Shown: piece by piece, positions 23,062 through 33,804 of the stretch
Layout of the letters: each line of letters opens with the position of its first letter
Position numbering within the stretch: the first letter of the stretch is position 1
Assembly: GCF_033958435.1 (NCBI RefSeq)
Contig: NC_134137.1
Coordinates: forward strand, 319,237,501-319,301,500
DNA from: Carettochelys insculpta
Lineage: Eukaryota; Chordata; Testudines; Carettochelyidae
Direction: 5' to 3'
Length of the DNA: 64,000 nt
Position numbers and translations under genes: made by a program
Notes under the pieces: generated by a model
Database searches by the model: none
Told to the model about the DNA's origin: nothing
The model's input: the letters and a program-made list of their open reading frames with translations, nothing else

Positions 23062-23222
23062 CTTTTAAATACTGTGTGTTGTACTTTAGGAATCGTGCAA
23101 TGTTTGCCATTTGGAAAGAATAAATTTAATAACAATCATAGAGAAAATATTCCAAGCAAATGACAGCATGTTGCAGTGTAGCTTATCAGGCCCATTTACT
23201 TTGTTTAATAATTTATGCAACC
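22519..23222. repeat. 704-bp near-perfect inverted repeat
   Basis: Left arm 22519-22862, 16-bp spacer, right arm 22879-23222. By eye the arms differ at only a handful of positions. Each arm contains Penelope terminal sequence (inner ~180 bp), the 12-bp target duplication, and ~150 bp of flanking DNA (TTGCCATTTGGAAAG and following). The outer edge on the left is the start of the Penelope coding frame; on the right, host DNA continues. Confidence 0.9.
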
Positions 23223-23493
23223 GTAATTATTCTAATGTTTATTGTTAAATATATTTGTATATATTTTATTGTTGTGTTTTTCTGAGAATAATTATCCTTG
23301 TTACCAACAGTACTGTTTTGTTATTAGAAACACACACTTATGGTACCTGTTCTATATGGGATTTTTACCATGTTATCTAGGCATCCTCGAACCTAAAAGG
23401 ACTTAAAAAACCTTATTGCAAAAGCTTGTCCTGGTGTAAGATGATGTAACTCATTTGACTCTGGTGGTGTTACACCTACTTATAACAGTTCAT

Positions 23494-23928
23494 GGTGTGT
23501 CTACACTAGCCCAAAACTTCAAAATAGCCATGCAAATGGCCATTTTGAAGTTTACTAATGAAGCGCTGAAATACATATTCAGCGCTTCATTAGCACGTGG
23601 GTGGCTGCGGCACTTCAAAATTGATGCGGGTTGCCACTGCGTGGGTCATCCTGATGGGGCTCCTTTTTGAAAGGACACCGGCTACTTTGAAGTCCTCTTA
23701 TTCCTATGAGCAGATGGGAATAAAGAGACTTTGAAGTAGCCAGGGGCTTTTCGAAAAGGAGCCCTGTCGGGATGAGTCGCGCAGCGGTGAGCCGCGTCAA
23801 TTTCGAAGTACCACGGTCGCCCACATGCTAATGAGGTGCTGAATATGTATTTCAGCGCTTCATTAGTAAACTTCAAAATGGCCATTTGCATGGCCATTTC
23901 AAAGTTTTGGGCTAGTGTAGACACAGCC
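23494..23928. mobile_element. 435-bp fully palindromic TCTACAC MITE
   Basis: The ends GGTGTGTCTACACTAGCC and GGCTAGTGTAGACACAGCC (3-bp duplication CAT at 23491-23493 and 23929-23931) continue as an imperfect palindrome along the whole element: CAAATGGCCATTTTGAAG, TAATGAAGCGCTGAA and other mirrored blocks. No coding content. The terminal sequence matches the Harbinger elements here. Confidence 0.87.
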
Positions 23929-23954
23929 CATATGTTTTTAATGTGGCGATGAAT

Positions 23955-24020
23955 TCTGTCCTCACTCAAGTCAATTGGAGTTTTTCCATGGCAAAATGAG
24001 GGGTCAGGATCTGGCCCGTT
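23955..24020. repeat. Ancient amniote palindromic repeat, trace
   Basis: TCAAGTCAATTGGAG and GGGTCAGGATCTGGCCC resemble a widespread old hairpin repeat with 'gccagatcctcagctggtg' ends. Only one side is readable. Confidence 0.35.
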
Positions 24021-24048
24021 ATGGCATTCCCAGGTAGGCAAAGGGGAA

Positions 24049-24079
24049 AGAGAGAGAGAGAGAGAATGAGAGAGAGAGA
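24049..24079 (+). repeat. (GA)n microsatellite
   Basis: GA repeats with one AATG interruption. Confidence 0.95.
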
Positions 24080-24180
24080 ATCTGGTGGCCAGGACACTTA
24101 TTTGAAATACAGCCAACCCTGACTTTATTTCCTGCTCTGCCGCAGACCAATGTGATTGCAAGCCAGTAACTTAGACTTTC

Positions 24181-24716
24181 TGTAACAAAGAGAAAGCTGT
24201 GCTAATCTATATACTATCAAAACAAAAAGGCAGTAAAGTAGCCCTTTAAAGACTAACAAAATAATTTATTAGGTGAGCTTTTGTGAGACAGACCCACTTC
24301 TTCAGATCATAGCCGTACCAGAACAGAGACAATATTTAAGGCATAGAGAACCAAAAATGGTAATCAAGGTTGACAAGTCAGAAAAATAATTAACAAGGTG
24401 AGCAAATCAGAGAGCAGAGGGGCGGCCGGGGGGGGGTGGGGAGTCAAGAATTAGATTAAGCCAAGTATGCCAAAGAGCCCCTATAATGTCCTAGAAAATT
24501 TGCATCCCGTTTCAAACCAATTGAACATAAAAGAGTTCATCAGTCTCTCTCTTTCCAAAGCAGTGTGAAAATTCTTCTTCAATAAGACGAAAGCTCTTAA
24601 GTCATTAACAGAATGGCCCACTCCATTAAAAGGTAGACTAACTGGTTTGTGGATCAGGAGTGTTTTGACATCTGTTTTGTGCCCTCTAACTCTTTGTCTG
24701 AGAGAGTTTGAAGTCT
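24181..24716 (-). mobile_element. Penelope fragment 1 inside the MIR
   Basis: Minus-strand 3' end of a Penelope element: terminal repeat at 24190-24440, then decayed GIY-YIG coding sequence (encoding VKTLLIHKPVSLPF-like and NSLRQRV-like stretches on the minus strand). Truncated at its 5' side within the domain. Confidence 0.72.
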
Positions 24717-24745
24717 GTCTGTGCTTCAGTTACCATCTGGGAAAG

Positions 24746-25162
24746 AATCGGCTGCAAAGAGAGAATGCCGAGCTCTTTTTTATATTCAAATTCGACACAT
24801 TAACACATGGTTTGTAGTGGGACTCCAATTACCTGGGTCCTTATATGGACTCTTGTTTGTTTTATTTGACTCTTGACTTCCCCGCCTCCTACAGCCCCTC
24901 TGCTCTTCTGATTTGCCCACCTTCATTACAATTTTTCTGATTTGTCAATAACTATTTTTGGTTCTCTGTGCCTTAAATATTGAGTCTGTTCTAGTATGGC
25001 TACGGTCTGAGGAAGTGGGTCTATCCCATGAAAGCTCATCACTTAATAAATTATTTTGTTAGTCTTTAAAGTTAGTCTTTTGTTAGTCTTTAAAGTCTCT
25101 ACTGGACTGCCTTTTTGTTTTGATGGCATATAGACTAACACGGCTATCTCTCTGTTACTATT
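24746..25162 (+). mobile_element. Penelope fragment 2 inside the MIR, opposite orientation
   Basis: Plus-strand copy of the end of the GIY-YIG domain (FIFKFDTLTHG at about 24778) plus the terminal repeat, ending in AACACGGCTATCTCTCTGTT. Flanked by the exact 12-bp duplication CATCTGGGAAAG (24734-24745, 25163-25174). Confidence 0.8.
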
Positions 25163-25221
25163 CATCTGGGAAAGGGAGATACTAACTCTGTTCTGCCTCA
25201 TGAGGGCACTGTGAGAATGTA

Positions 25222-25756
25222 CCATTCAACATTGGTGAGGCCACATCTGGAATACGGTGTCCAGTTCTGGAGCCCCCATTACGGAAAGGATATGGATGCA
25301 TGGGAGAGAGTCCAGAGGAGGGCAACAAAATGATTAGGGGGCTGGAGCATGTGATTTATGAGGAACGGTTGAGGGATTTAGGCTTATTTAGTCCACAGAA
25401 GAGAAGAGTGGGGGAATTTGACAGCAGCCTTCAACTACCTGAAGGGGGATTACAAAGAGGATGGAGAGAGGCTGTTTTCAGTGCTGACAGATGACTAATC
25501 AGGGGCAATGGTCTCAAGTTGCAGGAGAGATGTAGGTTTGATGTTTGGAAAAACTATTTCACCAAGAAGGTGGTGAAGCACGGGGATAGGTTACCTAGAA
25601 AAGTGGTGGAATCCCCATCCCTACAGGTTTTTCAGTCCCTGTTTGACAAAGCCCTGACTGGGTTGATTTAATTGGGATTGTTCCTGCTTTGAGCAGGGGA
25701 TTGGACTTAATGCCATCCTGGTGTCCCTTCCAACCTAATAATTCCATGAAATATAC
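25222..25756 (+). mobile_element. CR1 LINE 3' end, 5'-truncated
   Basis: Reads as the last part of CR1 ORF2: [15 protein letters not shown], then [13 protein letters not shown] (with small frame breaks) and LRDLGLFSPQKRR, followed by the untranslated tail and a CCTAATAATTCCATGA end resembling the CR1 ATTCTATGA terminus. Confidence 0.82.
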
Positions 25757-25759
25757 TTA

Positions 25760-26215
25760 GGCTGTGGCCACACTTGGCCAAAACTTCGAAATGGCCATGC
25801 AAATGGCCATTTTGAAGATTACTAATGAGGCGCTGAATTGAATATTCAGCGCCTCATTAGCATTAGGATGCTTCTGGCCGCAGCACTTCGAAAGCACTGC
25901 TTTCAAAAGCGCGGGACTCGGCGTGGCTACACGGGGGTCCTTTTCGAAAGGACCCCACACCTTTCGAAATCCCCTTATTCCTCTCAGTGGAGGGGAATAA
26001 GGGGATTTCAAAAGGAGGGGTGTCCTTTCAAAAAGGACCCCCATGTAGCCGCGCCGAGCCGCGAGCGTTCAAACGCGGCGCTTTGGAAGTGCTGCAGCCG
26101 GAAGCGTCCTAATGCTAATGAGGCGCTGAATATTCAATTCAGCGCCTCATTAGTAATCTTCAAAATGGCCATTTGCATGGCCATTTTGAAGTTTTGGCCA
26201 AGTGTGGCCACAGCC
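25760..26215. mobile_element. 456-bp fully palindromic MITE
   Basis: Ends GGCTGTGGCCACACTTGG and CCAAGTGTGGCCACAGCC, 3-bp duplication TTA (25757-25759, 26216-26218). Nearly the whole element is an inverted repeat about a centre near 25987 (CTCTCAGTGGAGGGGAATAAG). It is related in block order to the 435-bp MITE at 23.5 kb but has a different terminus (GGCCACACT instead of GTCTACACT). Confidence 0.87.
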
Positions 26216-26270
26216 TTAGGCTGTAAGTTGCACAGACATTACAGTGATGGGAGACAATCATATTTTAGAG

Positions 26271-27093
26271 CAGTGATTCCCAAACTTTTTGGCATCACGC
26301 CCCCGCTTTTGGTTTCTGAGAACCCCTCACACCCCCTCCCCTCTTCTTTACCATCATCCAACCCTCCTTTTAACAAAAATTTCAATTTGTAATTTAAAAT
26401 AAACATGAAAACTTGATATAAAATGTTATTTAAGATTAAAAATAAATACAAATAGTTTTACTTGGCCCCTTGTGGGTGCCTAACATAGCCCCAGCGGGCC
26501 AGCTGCCTGAGCCCTGGGCCAGCTGCCAGAGCTGCCGGGCCATCTGCCCACTTGCCTGAGACCTGCACTGCCAGAGCCAGCTGTCTGAGTCCCGAGCTGC
26601 TGGGGTCAGCTGCCCGCCCACCTGCCAGCCTCTGGGGCCCTGTGCTGCCAGGGCCAGCTGCCCACCCTCCAGCTGCCCACCCACCAGCCTGAGTTGCCTG
26701 AACCCTGAGAAGCCGCAAGCCAGCTGCCTGAGCCCCATCCCTTCCCCAAAGCCAGGCACCACCAGCCCCCTGCTCTCACCCCATTTCCCTCCCCTGAGCC
26801 AGGCACTCCCAGTCCCCAATCTAACCCCATCCTCCACCTCATCCCTCTCCCTCCAGCTCACACTCACTCATCTTTGTAGCAGGCAGCTAGCTCAAAGTGG
26901 GTCTTCACTGGCTGCCTGTTTTTTATCGCTGCGCTGGGTTGCCCATGTAAAATGGCAGGGGCTGAGAGCCAGAAGCAAATGCTGACTTTTTCTTTGGGTG
27001 GAGGGAATGACACAGGGGTGGGGGTGGGGGGCTGGGTTGCCTTATGCCCCCCCCCGAATTTCTTAACACCCCCCGCCATTTGTGAAACCATTG
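26271..27093. mobile_element. hAT-like element with GC-rich interior
   Basis: Ends CAGTGATTCCCAAACTTTTT and, inverted, CAATGGTTTCACAAATGG. Eight-bp duplication TTTTAGAG/TTTTAGAA (26263-26270, 27094-27101). The interior (26480-26760) is a minisatellite-like GC-rich tract of CAGCTGCC/CTGAG words that produces spurious Gly/Trp/Ala-rich frames. No transposase. Confidence 0.72.
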
Positions 27094-27101
27094 TTTTAGA
27101 A

Positions 27102-27550
27102 TATACTGGGAGGCAAAATGGGGGCACGCAGGGTATCCTTCTCCACTGCTTTGCATTTTGAGTAGTGATTTGTACCAGTCTCAAGTAAGTCTAAGAGCCT
27201 TGGGCTCCATTATGGCTCCTGTTCAGAGCCATTTGCATTTACTTTTCACAGCTATAAGTTACTACACCCAATATCAAAAGTGAAGACTAAGGCACAGCAA
27301 GTCACTTCATTGTTAAGAATGGAACCTGGCTCATTCAAGCTGAACCCAGTCTTGGGCCTTAGTTAGATCACGCTGCCTATGCAGATGGGATGACTTGAAC
27401 TTTCCTTTTTTTTCTCCTATAAAATTTGGATTGTGGCATCGCTATTGATAAATAAGGTACAGATTCTGACACTGCTACTCCATAAATAATCTTACTGAAA
27501 TTCATGGGACTGCTTATGGAGTGAGGTGTTACTCAGCATGAGAAAGGGAA
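27102..27550. other. No recognised gene or element
   Basis: Spacer of ordinary composition. Nothing supported. Confidence 0.5.
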
Positions 27551-27553
27551 TTA

Positions 27554-27790
27554 GGCCAGGTCTACACTAGACCTTAAAGTGGAATTGACTTGTCTACGAT
27601 TGACTTACCTAGCCATTCTCACGGAAGGAGGTCAATGGGAGAAACTCTCCCATCAACCTCCATTATTCTTCACAAGATTGAGGAGTACAAGGACCTAATG
27701 TTGACACCTGATATTTCGATTTTGCACATTCCCCCAGTAGGCATGCAAAATCGAATGTCAGAAGATCAACCCTCATTGGGTTGGTCTGCC
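27554..27790. mobile_element. Truncated TCTACAC MITE (GGTCGA family)
   Basis: Starts GGCCAGGTCTACACTAGACC after TTA. The interior words TTGACTTACCTAGCC, GAAGGAGGTCAATGGGAGA and CAGAAGATCAACCCT match the copy at 36.23 kb. The right terminus is not found. Confidence 0.6.
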
Positions 27791-27969
27791 ATACACTTAG
27801 AATCTGTCCTACAAAAAAAGACACCAGTTCTGCAAGCTGCCCTATGCAGGGCAATGCTCCCTGGCTTTAGTGGGGGGCCTTGTGTAGGGATCTGCTTGTG
27901 TGGATCACTTGAGTGTGACAGGAAGAATAAAGAAAATAAATCTTCTTTACTCTTATCTGAGATTGCCCC

Positions 27970-28070
27970 GTTTTGCCAGTCAGATCCTCAGCTGGTATAA
28001 ATCTACCTAACTCCTTTGCCGTCAATGGAGCCATGCCAATGTATACAGCTAAGGACCTGGACCTCTTTAT
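27970..28070. repeat. Ancient amniote palindromic repeat
   Basis: GATCCTCAGCTGGTATAAAT, GCCGTCAATGGAGCCATGCC and ATACAGCTAAGGACCTGG form an imperfect hairpin of a type common as diverged copies across amniote genomes. Confidence 0.5.
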
Positions 28071-28719
28071 AGCCCTAGATGTATAATGACTGGCTACTGT
28101 GCAAATTACTGACTTCATATACTGTGGGCCCATGCTGTGTCTATAAAACAACACAGTTTTGAGAGGAAGTATATGAAAACAGTGCTCTACAATGACGGTA
28201 TTTACAATTTTCAGTCATTTCCCTTTGACATGCGTTTTTGTCTTTGATTAGTTCACTTCAGTTCACAGACTGCAAAAATCATCAATCTAATGCAAAATAA
28301 TTTTGTTGCGGATTGAATCTCAGACATGATAAATGTAATGCAAACATATAAATGTGAACTGCTAGGAGTCATTTTTTCCTTCTTGTTGGTCTTACAAGTA
28401 AGTGGCTGATTTCTCTCAGTCCTTTTGTTTTTCATTTGGTTACATTAAAACTCCTTTGGCATAATATCTCCTTGAGATACACCAGAATCCTTGAGAGAAA
28501 TGCCTGGAAAATTAGTTCCATGTACAGTTAAGGAAATCTTGCTAACAGCTGCATTTTTCCATTAGAAATGGTTTCAAAAGCTACATAAAAAACCAAAGCC
28601 AAATGAGGCAAAGTTTAAGTGAGAAAACATGTGTGTAACATTAAGCCAAGTCAAGAGAACAGAGTCACATTCTTTGAGTACAGAAACTCTCTGCACAAAT
28701 TTTTAAGAAAAATATTAAG
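28071..28719. other. No recognised gene or element
   Basis: AT-rich DNA; no supported frame or repeat. Confidence 0.5.
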
Positions 28720-28818
28720 ATGCCTGGGCCAGGTCCTCAGGTGGTGTAAATGTTTTGCAGCTCCTTTGAAATCATTGAAGCAATGTCCATTTATGCAGGC
28801 TGAGGGTCTGGCCCATTT
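28720..28818. repeat. Ancient amniote palindromic repeat, second copy
   Basis: GGGCCAGGTCCTCAGGTGGT at the left and GAGGGTCTGGCCC at the right are roughly complementary around a TTTGAAATCATTGAAGC centre. Same family as 27970-28070. Confidence 0.5.
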
Positions 28819-28837
28819 TTGAACTACTGACCTGACA

Positions 28838-28854
28838 GAGAGAGAGAGAGAGAG
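28838..28854 (+). repeat. (GA)n microsatellite
   Basis: About eight GA units. Confidence 0.9.
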
Positions 28855-29164
28855 ACAGCAGGAGGGAGAAAGCTCCCAGTACCATATGATGTAAAGACCA
28901 AATTGATATACTTTTTAGAATAATACCACAGCTGCACAGTATTAAATGCTTGGTTGTACACAGAGTACTGCAAATATAAAAATGACTTCGAATATATCGA
29001 ATGATATAGGATAAAATATTACAAGGAATTTCTTGACAAACAAAGGAAAAGAAATGTTTGCATTTTTCCCCTCCGCTTTGTGATATTTGAAGAAAGCCTG
29101 AACACTTATGTTTGTATTTTTAAATCTACCTTTCTTCTCTCTGGAAATCTGTAGATGGCTGGTG

Positions 29165-29375
29165 ACAGTATCAGAGGGGTAGCTGTGTTAGGCTGTATCC
29201 ACAAAAACAATGAGAAGTTCTGCAGACTGACAGATTTTTTTGAGCATAAGCTTTCATTGGCAAAAATGAACTTTGTCAGATGCAACTGGTGAAGCAGGTC
29301 TTTGCCCATGAAAGCTTATGCTCCAAAATATCTGTTAGTATATAAAGTGCCACAGGCTTCTTCTTGTTTTTGTAG
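29165..29375. mobile_element. Second Penelope-type hairpin family
   Basis: The left arm (GGGGTAGCTGTGTTAGGCTG, then GAGCATAAGCTTTCATTGGC) and the right arm (CATGAAAGCTTATGCTCC ... AAAGTGCCACAGGCTTCTTC) are inverted copies. The wording differs from the family at 830-1143 but has the same architecture: GTGTTAG-CTGTAT terminus, GCTTTCRT core, inverted arms. Confidence 0.55.
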
Positions 29376-30787
29376 ATAGCTCACAGACTAGAATTAAGAC
29401 AGCACTGGCACTGAAGCCAGAGCAGTTCAGTGATAGTGGTGGTAGGGAGGGCATAGGAGAGAAGTCTTCTGAACAGATTCTGAGCTATTTCATATGCAAG
29501 GGCAACCCAAGAGCTCCACAGAGCCCAAGAGTTCCATAAATGAGCTCTGATTTTGGCCCAGTGACTATACAAGGGCAGATTTGTACAACGTAACCTCCTT
29601 TTATGTATTCATAATTTGCAGGCGCAATGTCACTTAGGTGTTTAGCAGGCTGGTTGCACCTTCTTTGCTTTGTCAGAGGTGTCAACTTACACTTTTGAGA
29701 GGCCAGAATTCATTTTTTATTTATGGTCTATGAGTCAGTGCACAAATGTAATGTTTTATAATAACTTCAGTTCATATCAGAATTCCCACAGGTATCAAGG
29801 AACAGCTTGCACAAAATCAAAGCTATAGCTTTTGTGCAGTAACCAAGCTTTTACTTGTGTTGTATTTATGTGCTCAGTACTTTATTTCTGAATGCATTAT
29901 GACTCAGGGAAAATAATTAGAGCTGATTAAATGAATACCATAAACCAAAATCAATATTTTTTCAAAACTTTACTGATTTGTTTTTAAAATAATGAAGTTA
30001 TGACAAATTTAAAAAAATATCAATCAACTCTGGGAAAACATACACTTTTGGACCATCAGTATTTCTGACTTTTGTCTCTCTTGCTTCCACGTCCTCCTTT
30101 CTCTGTTTTTCTTTCCATTCCCTGTTTGTTTACGCTCATATATTACCTGCATTTTCTTCGCTGAAGCAAGTCCCAACTCTGTGGGCTTCATGGCCACCTC
30201 CTCATCCACTTGATCTCCCAACAAGCAGTAAAGTATTATCATTACAGGTCAGGGTTAGCAATAGAACTGGGTGGGAATTAGAATTTCTGTCCCATGGGAG
30301 ATTTTCACATTTAAAAAAATGGCTCTGTGGTTCAAGAAAAAACCTGGGAATGCAAAATTTCCAGTGGAAAGGGGAATTTAAAAAAAATATTTTGGAAAAA
30401 GCGAATTGGAATTTTTCTTCAAACTCCAACTCTAGCTTGCTGGCAGATAGGCCACTGCAGGGCAGGGAGCCTGAATGCCCTGGCAGCTTGTCCGGCAATA
30501 TTTTTGAGAACTGAGGGTCCAAGATCTTCCTGGTACCTACATCACAGGTAGCTCAGGAGCTGGGAAGTGCTGGGAGTCAGATCTTTATCAGTTACCAAGT
30601 GAGATGCTGAGGAACCAAGGAGGTGTATTAGCTAGTGGGGAGTCAGTCAGGCAGGTTTCTGTCAGAAATCTGTCTTTTTTTCCCTTCAAAACCATCATGT
30701 TATTTAATTTCCAGGACAAAAATGTTCCATCAGAAAATTTCTACTTCGCTTTAGTTATCACCCAGCTGAACAGGAATTCACCACTTT
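29376..30787. other. No recognised gene or element
   Basis: AT-rich, with an A/T-rich diverged stretch near 30250-30430 that may be an old repeat. No supported frame. Confidence 0.45.
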
Positions 30788-31264
30788 GGCTGTGTCTACA
30801 CTACCACCCTCCTTCGAAGGGGGGGATGGTAAGTAGGGTGTAGGGAGTTTACTAATGAAGTGCTGCACTGCATATGCAGCACTTCATTAAACAAATTCTC
30901 CCCCCCACCTCCTGTGGCAACTTAGAAGTTTTAAACTTCAAAGTACTGGCTCGTGTCTAGCCGTGGCTCACCCGCTGGTACTTCAAAGTGCTGGGGCGAC
31001 TTTGAAGTCCCTTTACTCCTCAAAATTTTGAGGAGTAAGGGGACTTTGAAGTTGCCCTGGCACTTCGACGTACTGGCCAGTGAGCTGCAGCCGTACGCGA
31101 GCTGGTACTTTGAAGTTTAAAACTTTGGAGTTGCCACGGGGGGGGGAGGGGGAGGAATTTGCTTAAAGAAGCGCTGCATATGCAGCACAGCACTTCATTA
31201 ATAAACTCCCAACACCTTACTTACCATCCCTCCTTCGAAGGAGGGTGGTAGTGTAGACAAGCCC
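30788..31264. mobile_element. 477-bp palindromic TCTACAC MITE
   Basis: Ends GGCTGTGTCTACACTACCA and TGGTAGTGTAGACAAGCCC with TTT on both sides (CTTT if the last C is excluded). The interior is a long imperfect palindrome: TCCTTCGAAGG, ATATGCAGCACTTCATTA, ACTTTGAAGTC blocks, centre near 31024. Confidence 0.8.
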
Positions 31265-31686
31265 TTTGAGCTGTTGTTCCAGGCTGTATTCAGACTTCGG
31301 AAAGGTTCAGCGTTCACAATATGTGTCCTGAATTTGGGGGACATGCAAGTACACCCAGTACATCACAAGAGCTGTTTTAGCTGTTAACAGATTGGTTCTT
31401 TGCAGGAAGTTCCAGGTTTGCTTTCCTTTACGATTTGCTTTGAGGCAGTTATCAGATACAGGATCACATCAAAATAAGCCCCCTGAGTATCACAGCAGTA
31501 ACTAGATGACACCAGAAATGGAGAAAATTAAGGTAGAGTTTTGATCCCCCCAAAAAGTCTAGTTTAAGAAATAAATATTAATATTATCATTCTAAAACAA
31601 AATTAATCAGCATTCTTAACAAAACACATTGGAGGTTGTACTGCTGATTTTTTTTTTTGATTTCCCATTTTGTGTGACAATAACCA
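31265..31686. other. No recognised gene or element
   Basis: AT-rich spacer; nothing supported. Confidence 0.5.
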
Positions 31687-31778
31687 TAAAAAAAGTAGTC
31701 ATGTAACATTTTAAAGACTAACAAAATAATTTAGTAAGTGATGAACTTCCGTGAGGCAGATCCACTTCTTCAGATCTG
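31687..31778. mobile_element. Penelope terminal fragment
   Basis: Single arm: ACATTTTAAAGACTAACAAA, then CCACTTCTTCAGATCT. Diverged, no inverted partner. Confidence 0.65.
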
Positions 31779-32518
31779 GAAATAGTGAGAGCTTTTTTCT
31801 TATGGTTGATGGGTTTCCATTCCAAACAGCTAAATGTGGCACATTGCATGGCGAATAGTCACAAAGAGGTTTCATATAGTTGAAAAAAAATCCCCCCTTG
31901 AAAAAAATCACAGGCCAATTACATGTTCCATATTAATGCCTAATCTTTGCACCTGTGGAACTTACATTTTATTATCATTCTATGTTAATATAACATAGTA
32001 TAGCACATTGATTCAGCACATTGGTCTGCGAACAAATTCCAATCCAGGTTATGACAGGTTCCTGTTCTGTGACCTGGAGCAATTCTCTTCCTCAGTGCCA
32101 CCAGCTGCAAAATACGTATCTGGATGCTGAGAAGTTTAGAAGAGCTAATGATTTTGTACTAGAAGACTGTTAAATATTATTGTTACTACTGAAAGCAGAA
32201 TGTCCATTCCTGCCCCATTTCATTCTCCCTGTACATTGGAGAAGTTTCACTTGTATTCTACAGTCTCAAAATGTCTGATATCAAGTTTCTTTGCCAAAAT
32301 TATGAAACTATATAACTTTTGTTTCCTCACGCTGTATTCCCCAGAGCATCAATGACAGGTGCAGATGTTCTGCACGCAGGATTGTTTTCATTTGAAATTT
32401 GTGTTATAGCTATTGTCTGGGAACTTCTGTCTTATGTTGCTATTCTTATTTGCTAAAGTGAGGCTCAGAAATTGAAAGCCATATCGCTATTCTGTTCATG
32501 TTAAGTTAGGAAACGATA
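31779..32518. other. No recognised gene or element
   Basis: AT-rich DNA without supported features. Confidence 0.5.
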
Positions 32519-32932
32519 GGCTGACCATATTCCCCTATGCTGAATATGGGACACCTGGTAAAATTACTTATATTGAGATGAATTCCATGACAATCAGATC
32601 TATGCAGTACAAAATTTTAAATGAATATCAAGTTGCCTGAGATCCCATTAAAAAGAAATACTGCACCGTTGGATTCTTTTTATGTACCTCCTTAGCTTTA
32701 AGGCTTTAGGGTTCACACTCAGAGAGGTGACACCTCCCTACCCATCCCAGTTGGGAGACCACCCACACAGGGAGAGATCTTTCTCTCTCTCACACACACC
32801 CATGCGCCTCTCTCACACACGGGGCTGACCAATCCACCCAAGCCTTCCTGCCTAGCACTCTCCACCTTGTTGGGGCCCTGGGACAGGCCCACTTCTCCTG
32901 CTGCTTGTTGCTGCTTGTCCCTGAGGCAACAC

Positions 32933-32969
32933 GTGTGTGTGTGTGTGTGTGTGTACGCGCGCGCGCGCA
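32933..32969 (+). repeat. (GT)n followed by (CG)n
   Basis: About 11 GT units, TA, then about seven CG units: an alternating purine-pyrimidine run able to adopt Z-DNA. Confidence 0.9.
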
Positions 32970-33690
32970 TGTGGGGGGCAGGGGGGATTATGGAGGGTCA
33001 CATGCCTCACTCTCCAGATTTCTGCCAGGGTTCCCATCAGAATGTGGCCAGCAGCAGCCTTTTGGCACTATGGTGAATGGAAGGGATATTGCTTGCGGTG
33101 GTGAGTGATAACCTGGCCCATGTCCTTGCACAGTTCATCTGCCCTCCCACCTTCTTCCCTGTGGATGGAATCACCTTGCCTCTTCCTCCATGCTTAGTGT
33201 CAAAAGCCAGCTAACACCTCCAGGCTGCTGTGGGCCAATGACATAACCCAGCCGCTCCCTGTTCCCTGGCTACCGCTTGGGCAGGGATATCAGCCAATCT
33301 GGCCAGAGAAATGGCTCAGCAGTGGAGAATGCAGAGGGGATGCAGCATCCCCATGCTCCTTAGGGACAGGACCCAGGGCAGGGCTGCTGTGAAGTGTTCA
33401 GATTGGGGTGACAACAGGCTGAAAATCACTCCCTTTCCCCACTCCATATCTTATCTGACAGGTAGAGAGACCTTCCCATGCCAGCACTGTGGTGGGATTT
33501 CACACATGGTGGGCTTGGCTTCTCCTGGCCAGATCCCCAGGCTTAGGGTGTTGTGGTTTCTGGGGGTTCTGTGGGGGAAAGGAAGATCCTGCTGGCCAGG
33601 TTGCTGGTAAGCTGAGTGTGCTGACCTGGGGCTGATTCCTCGCACAGTGCTGGGAGCAGGATGAGCCCTGCTGGGAGAGGATATGGAGGA

Positions 33691-33693
<3 letters not shown>

Positions 33694-33758
<65 letters not shown>

Positions 33759-33764
33759 TGAGAG

Positions 33765-33801
<37 letters not shown>
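33694..33801 (+). repeat. (TG)n-(GA)n compound microsatellite
   Basis: About 64 bases of TG repeat followed by about 43 bases of GA repeat with one GC interruption. It creates long Thr-His or Ser-Leu frames that are not genes. Confidence 0.95.

Positions 33802-33804
<3 letters not shown>

Larger units (their letters stand above)
24090..25225 (+). repeat. MIR-like CORE-SINE remnant, split in three
   Basis: Pieces at about 24090-24180 (TTTCCTGCTCTGCCGCAGACC, CAGTAACTTAGACTTTCTGT), 24717-24745 (GTGCTTCAGTTACCATCTGG) and 25163-25225 (CTAACTCTGTTCTGCCTCATG) read in order as a MIR 3' half. Two Penelope insertions separate them. Confidence 0.6.

Noticed and set aside
22519..23222. CRISPR-like or tandem array reading of the repeated arms
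   Set aside because: The repeat is one inverted pair, without direct repeats or spacers; the genome is eukaryotic.
26436..26867. 143-codon Gly/Trp/Ala-rich frame
   Set aside because: Falls in the GC-rich tandem tract inside a hAT-like element; composition explains the openness.
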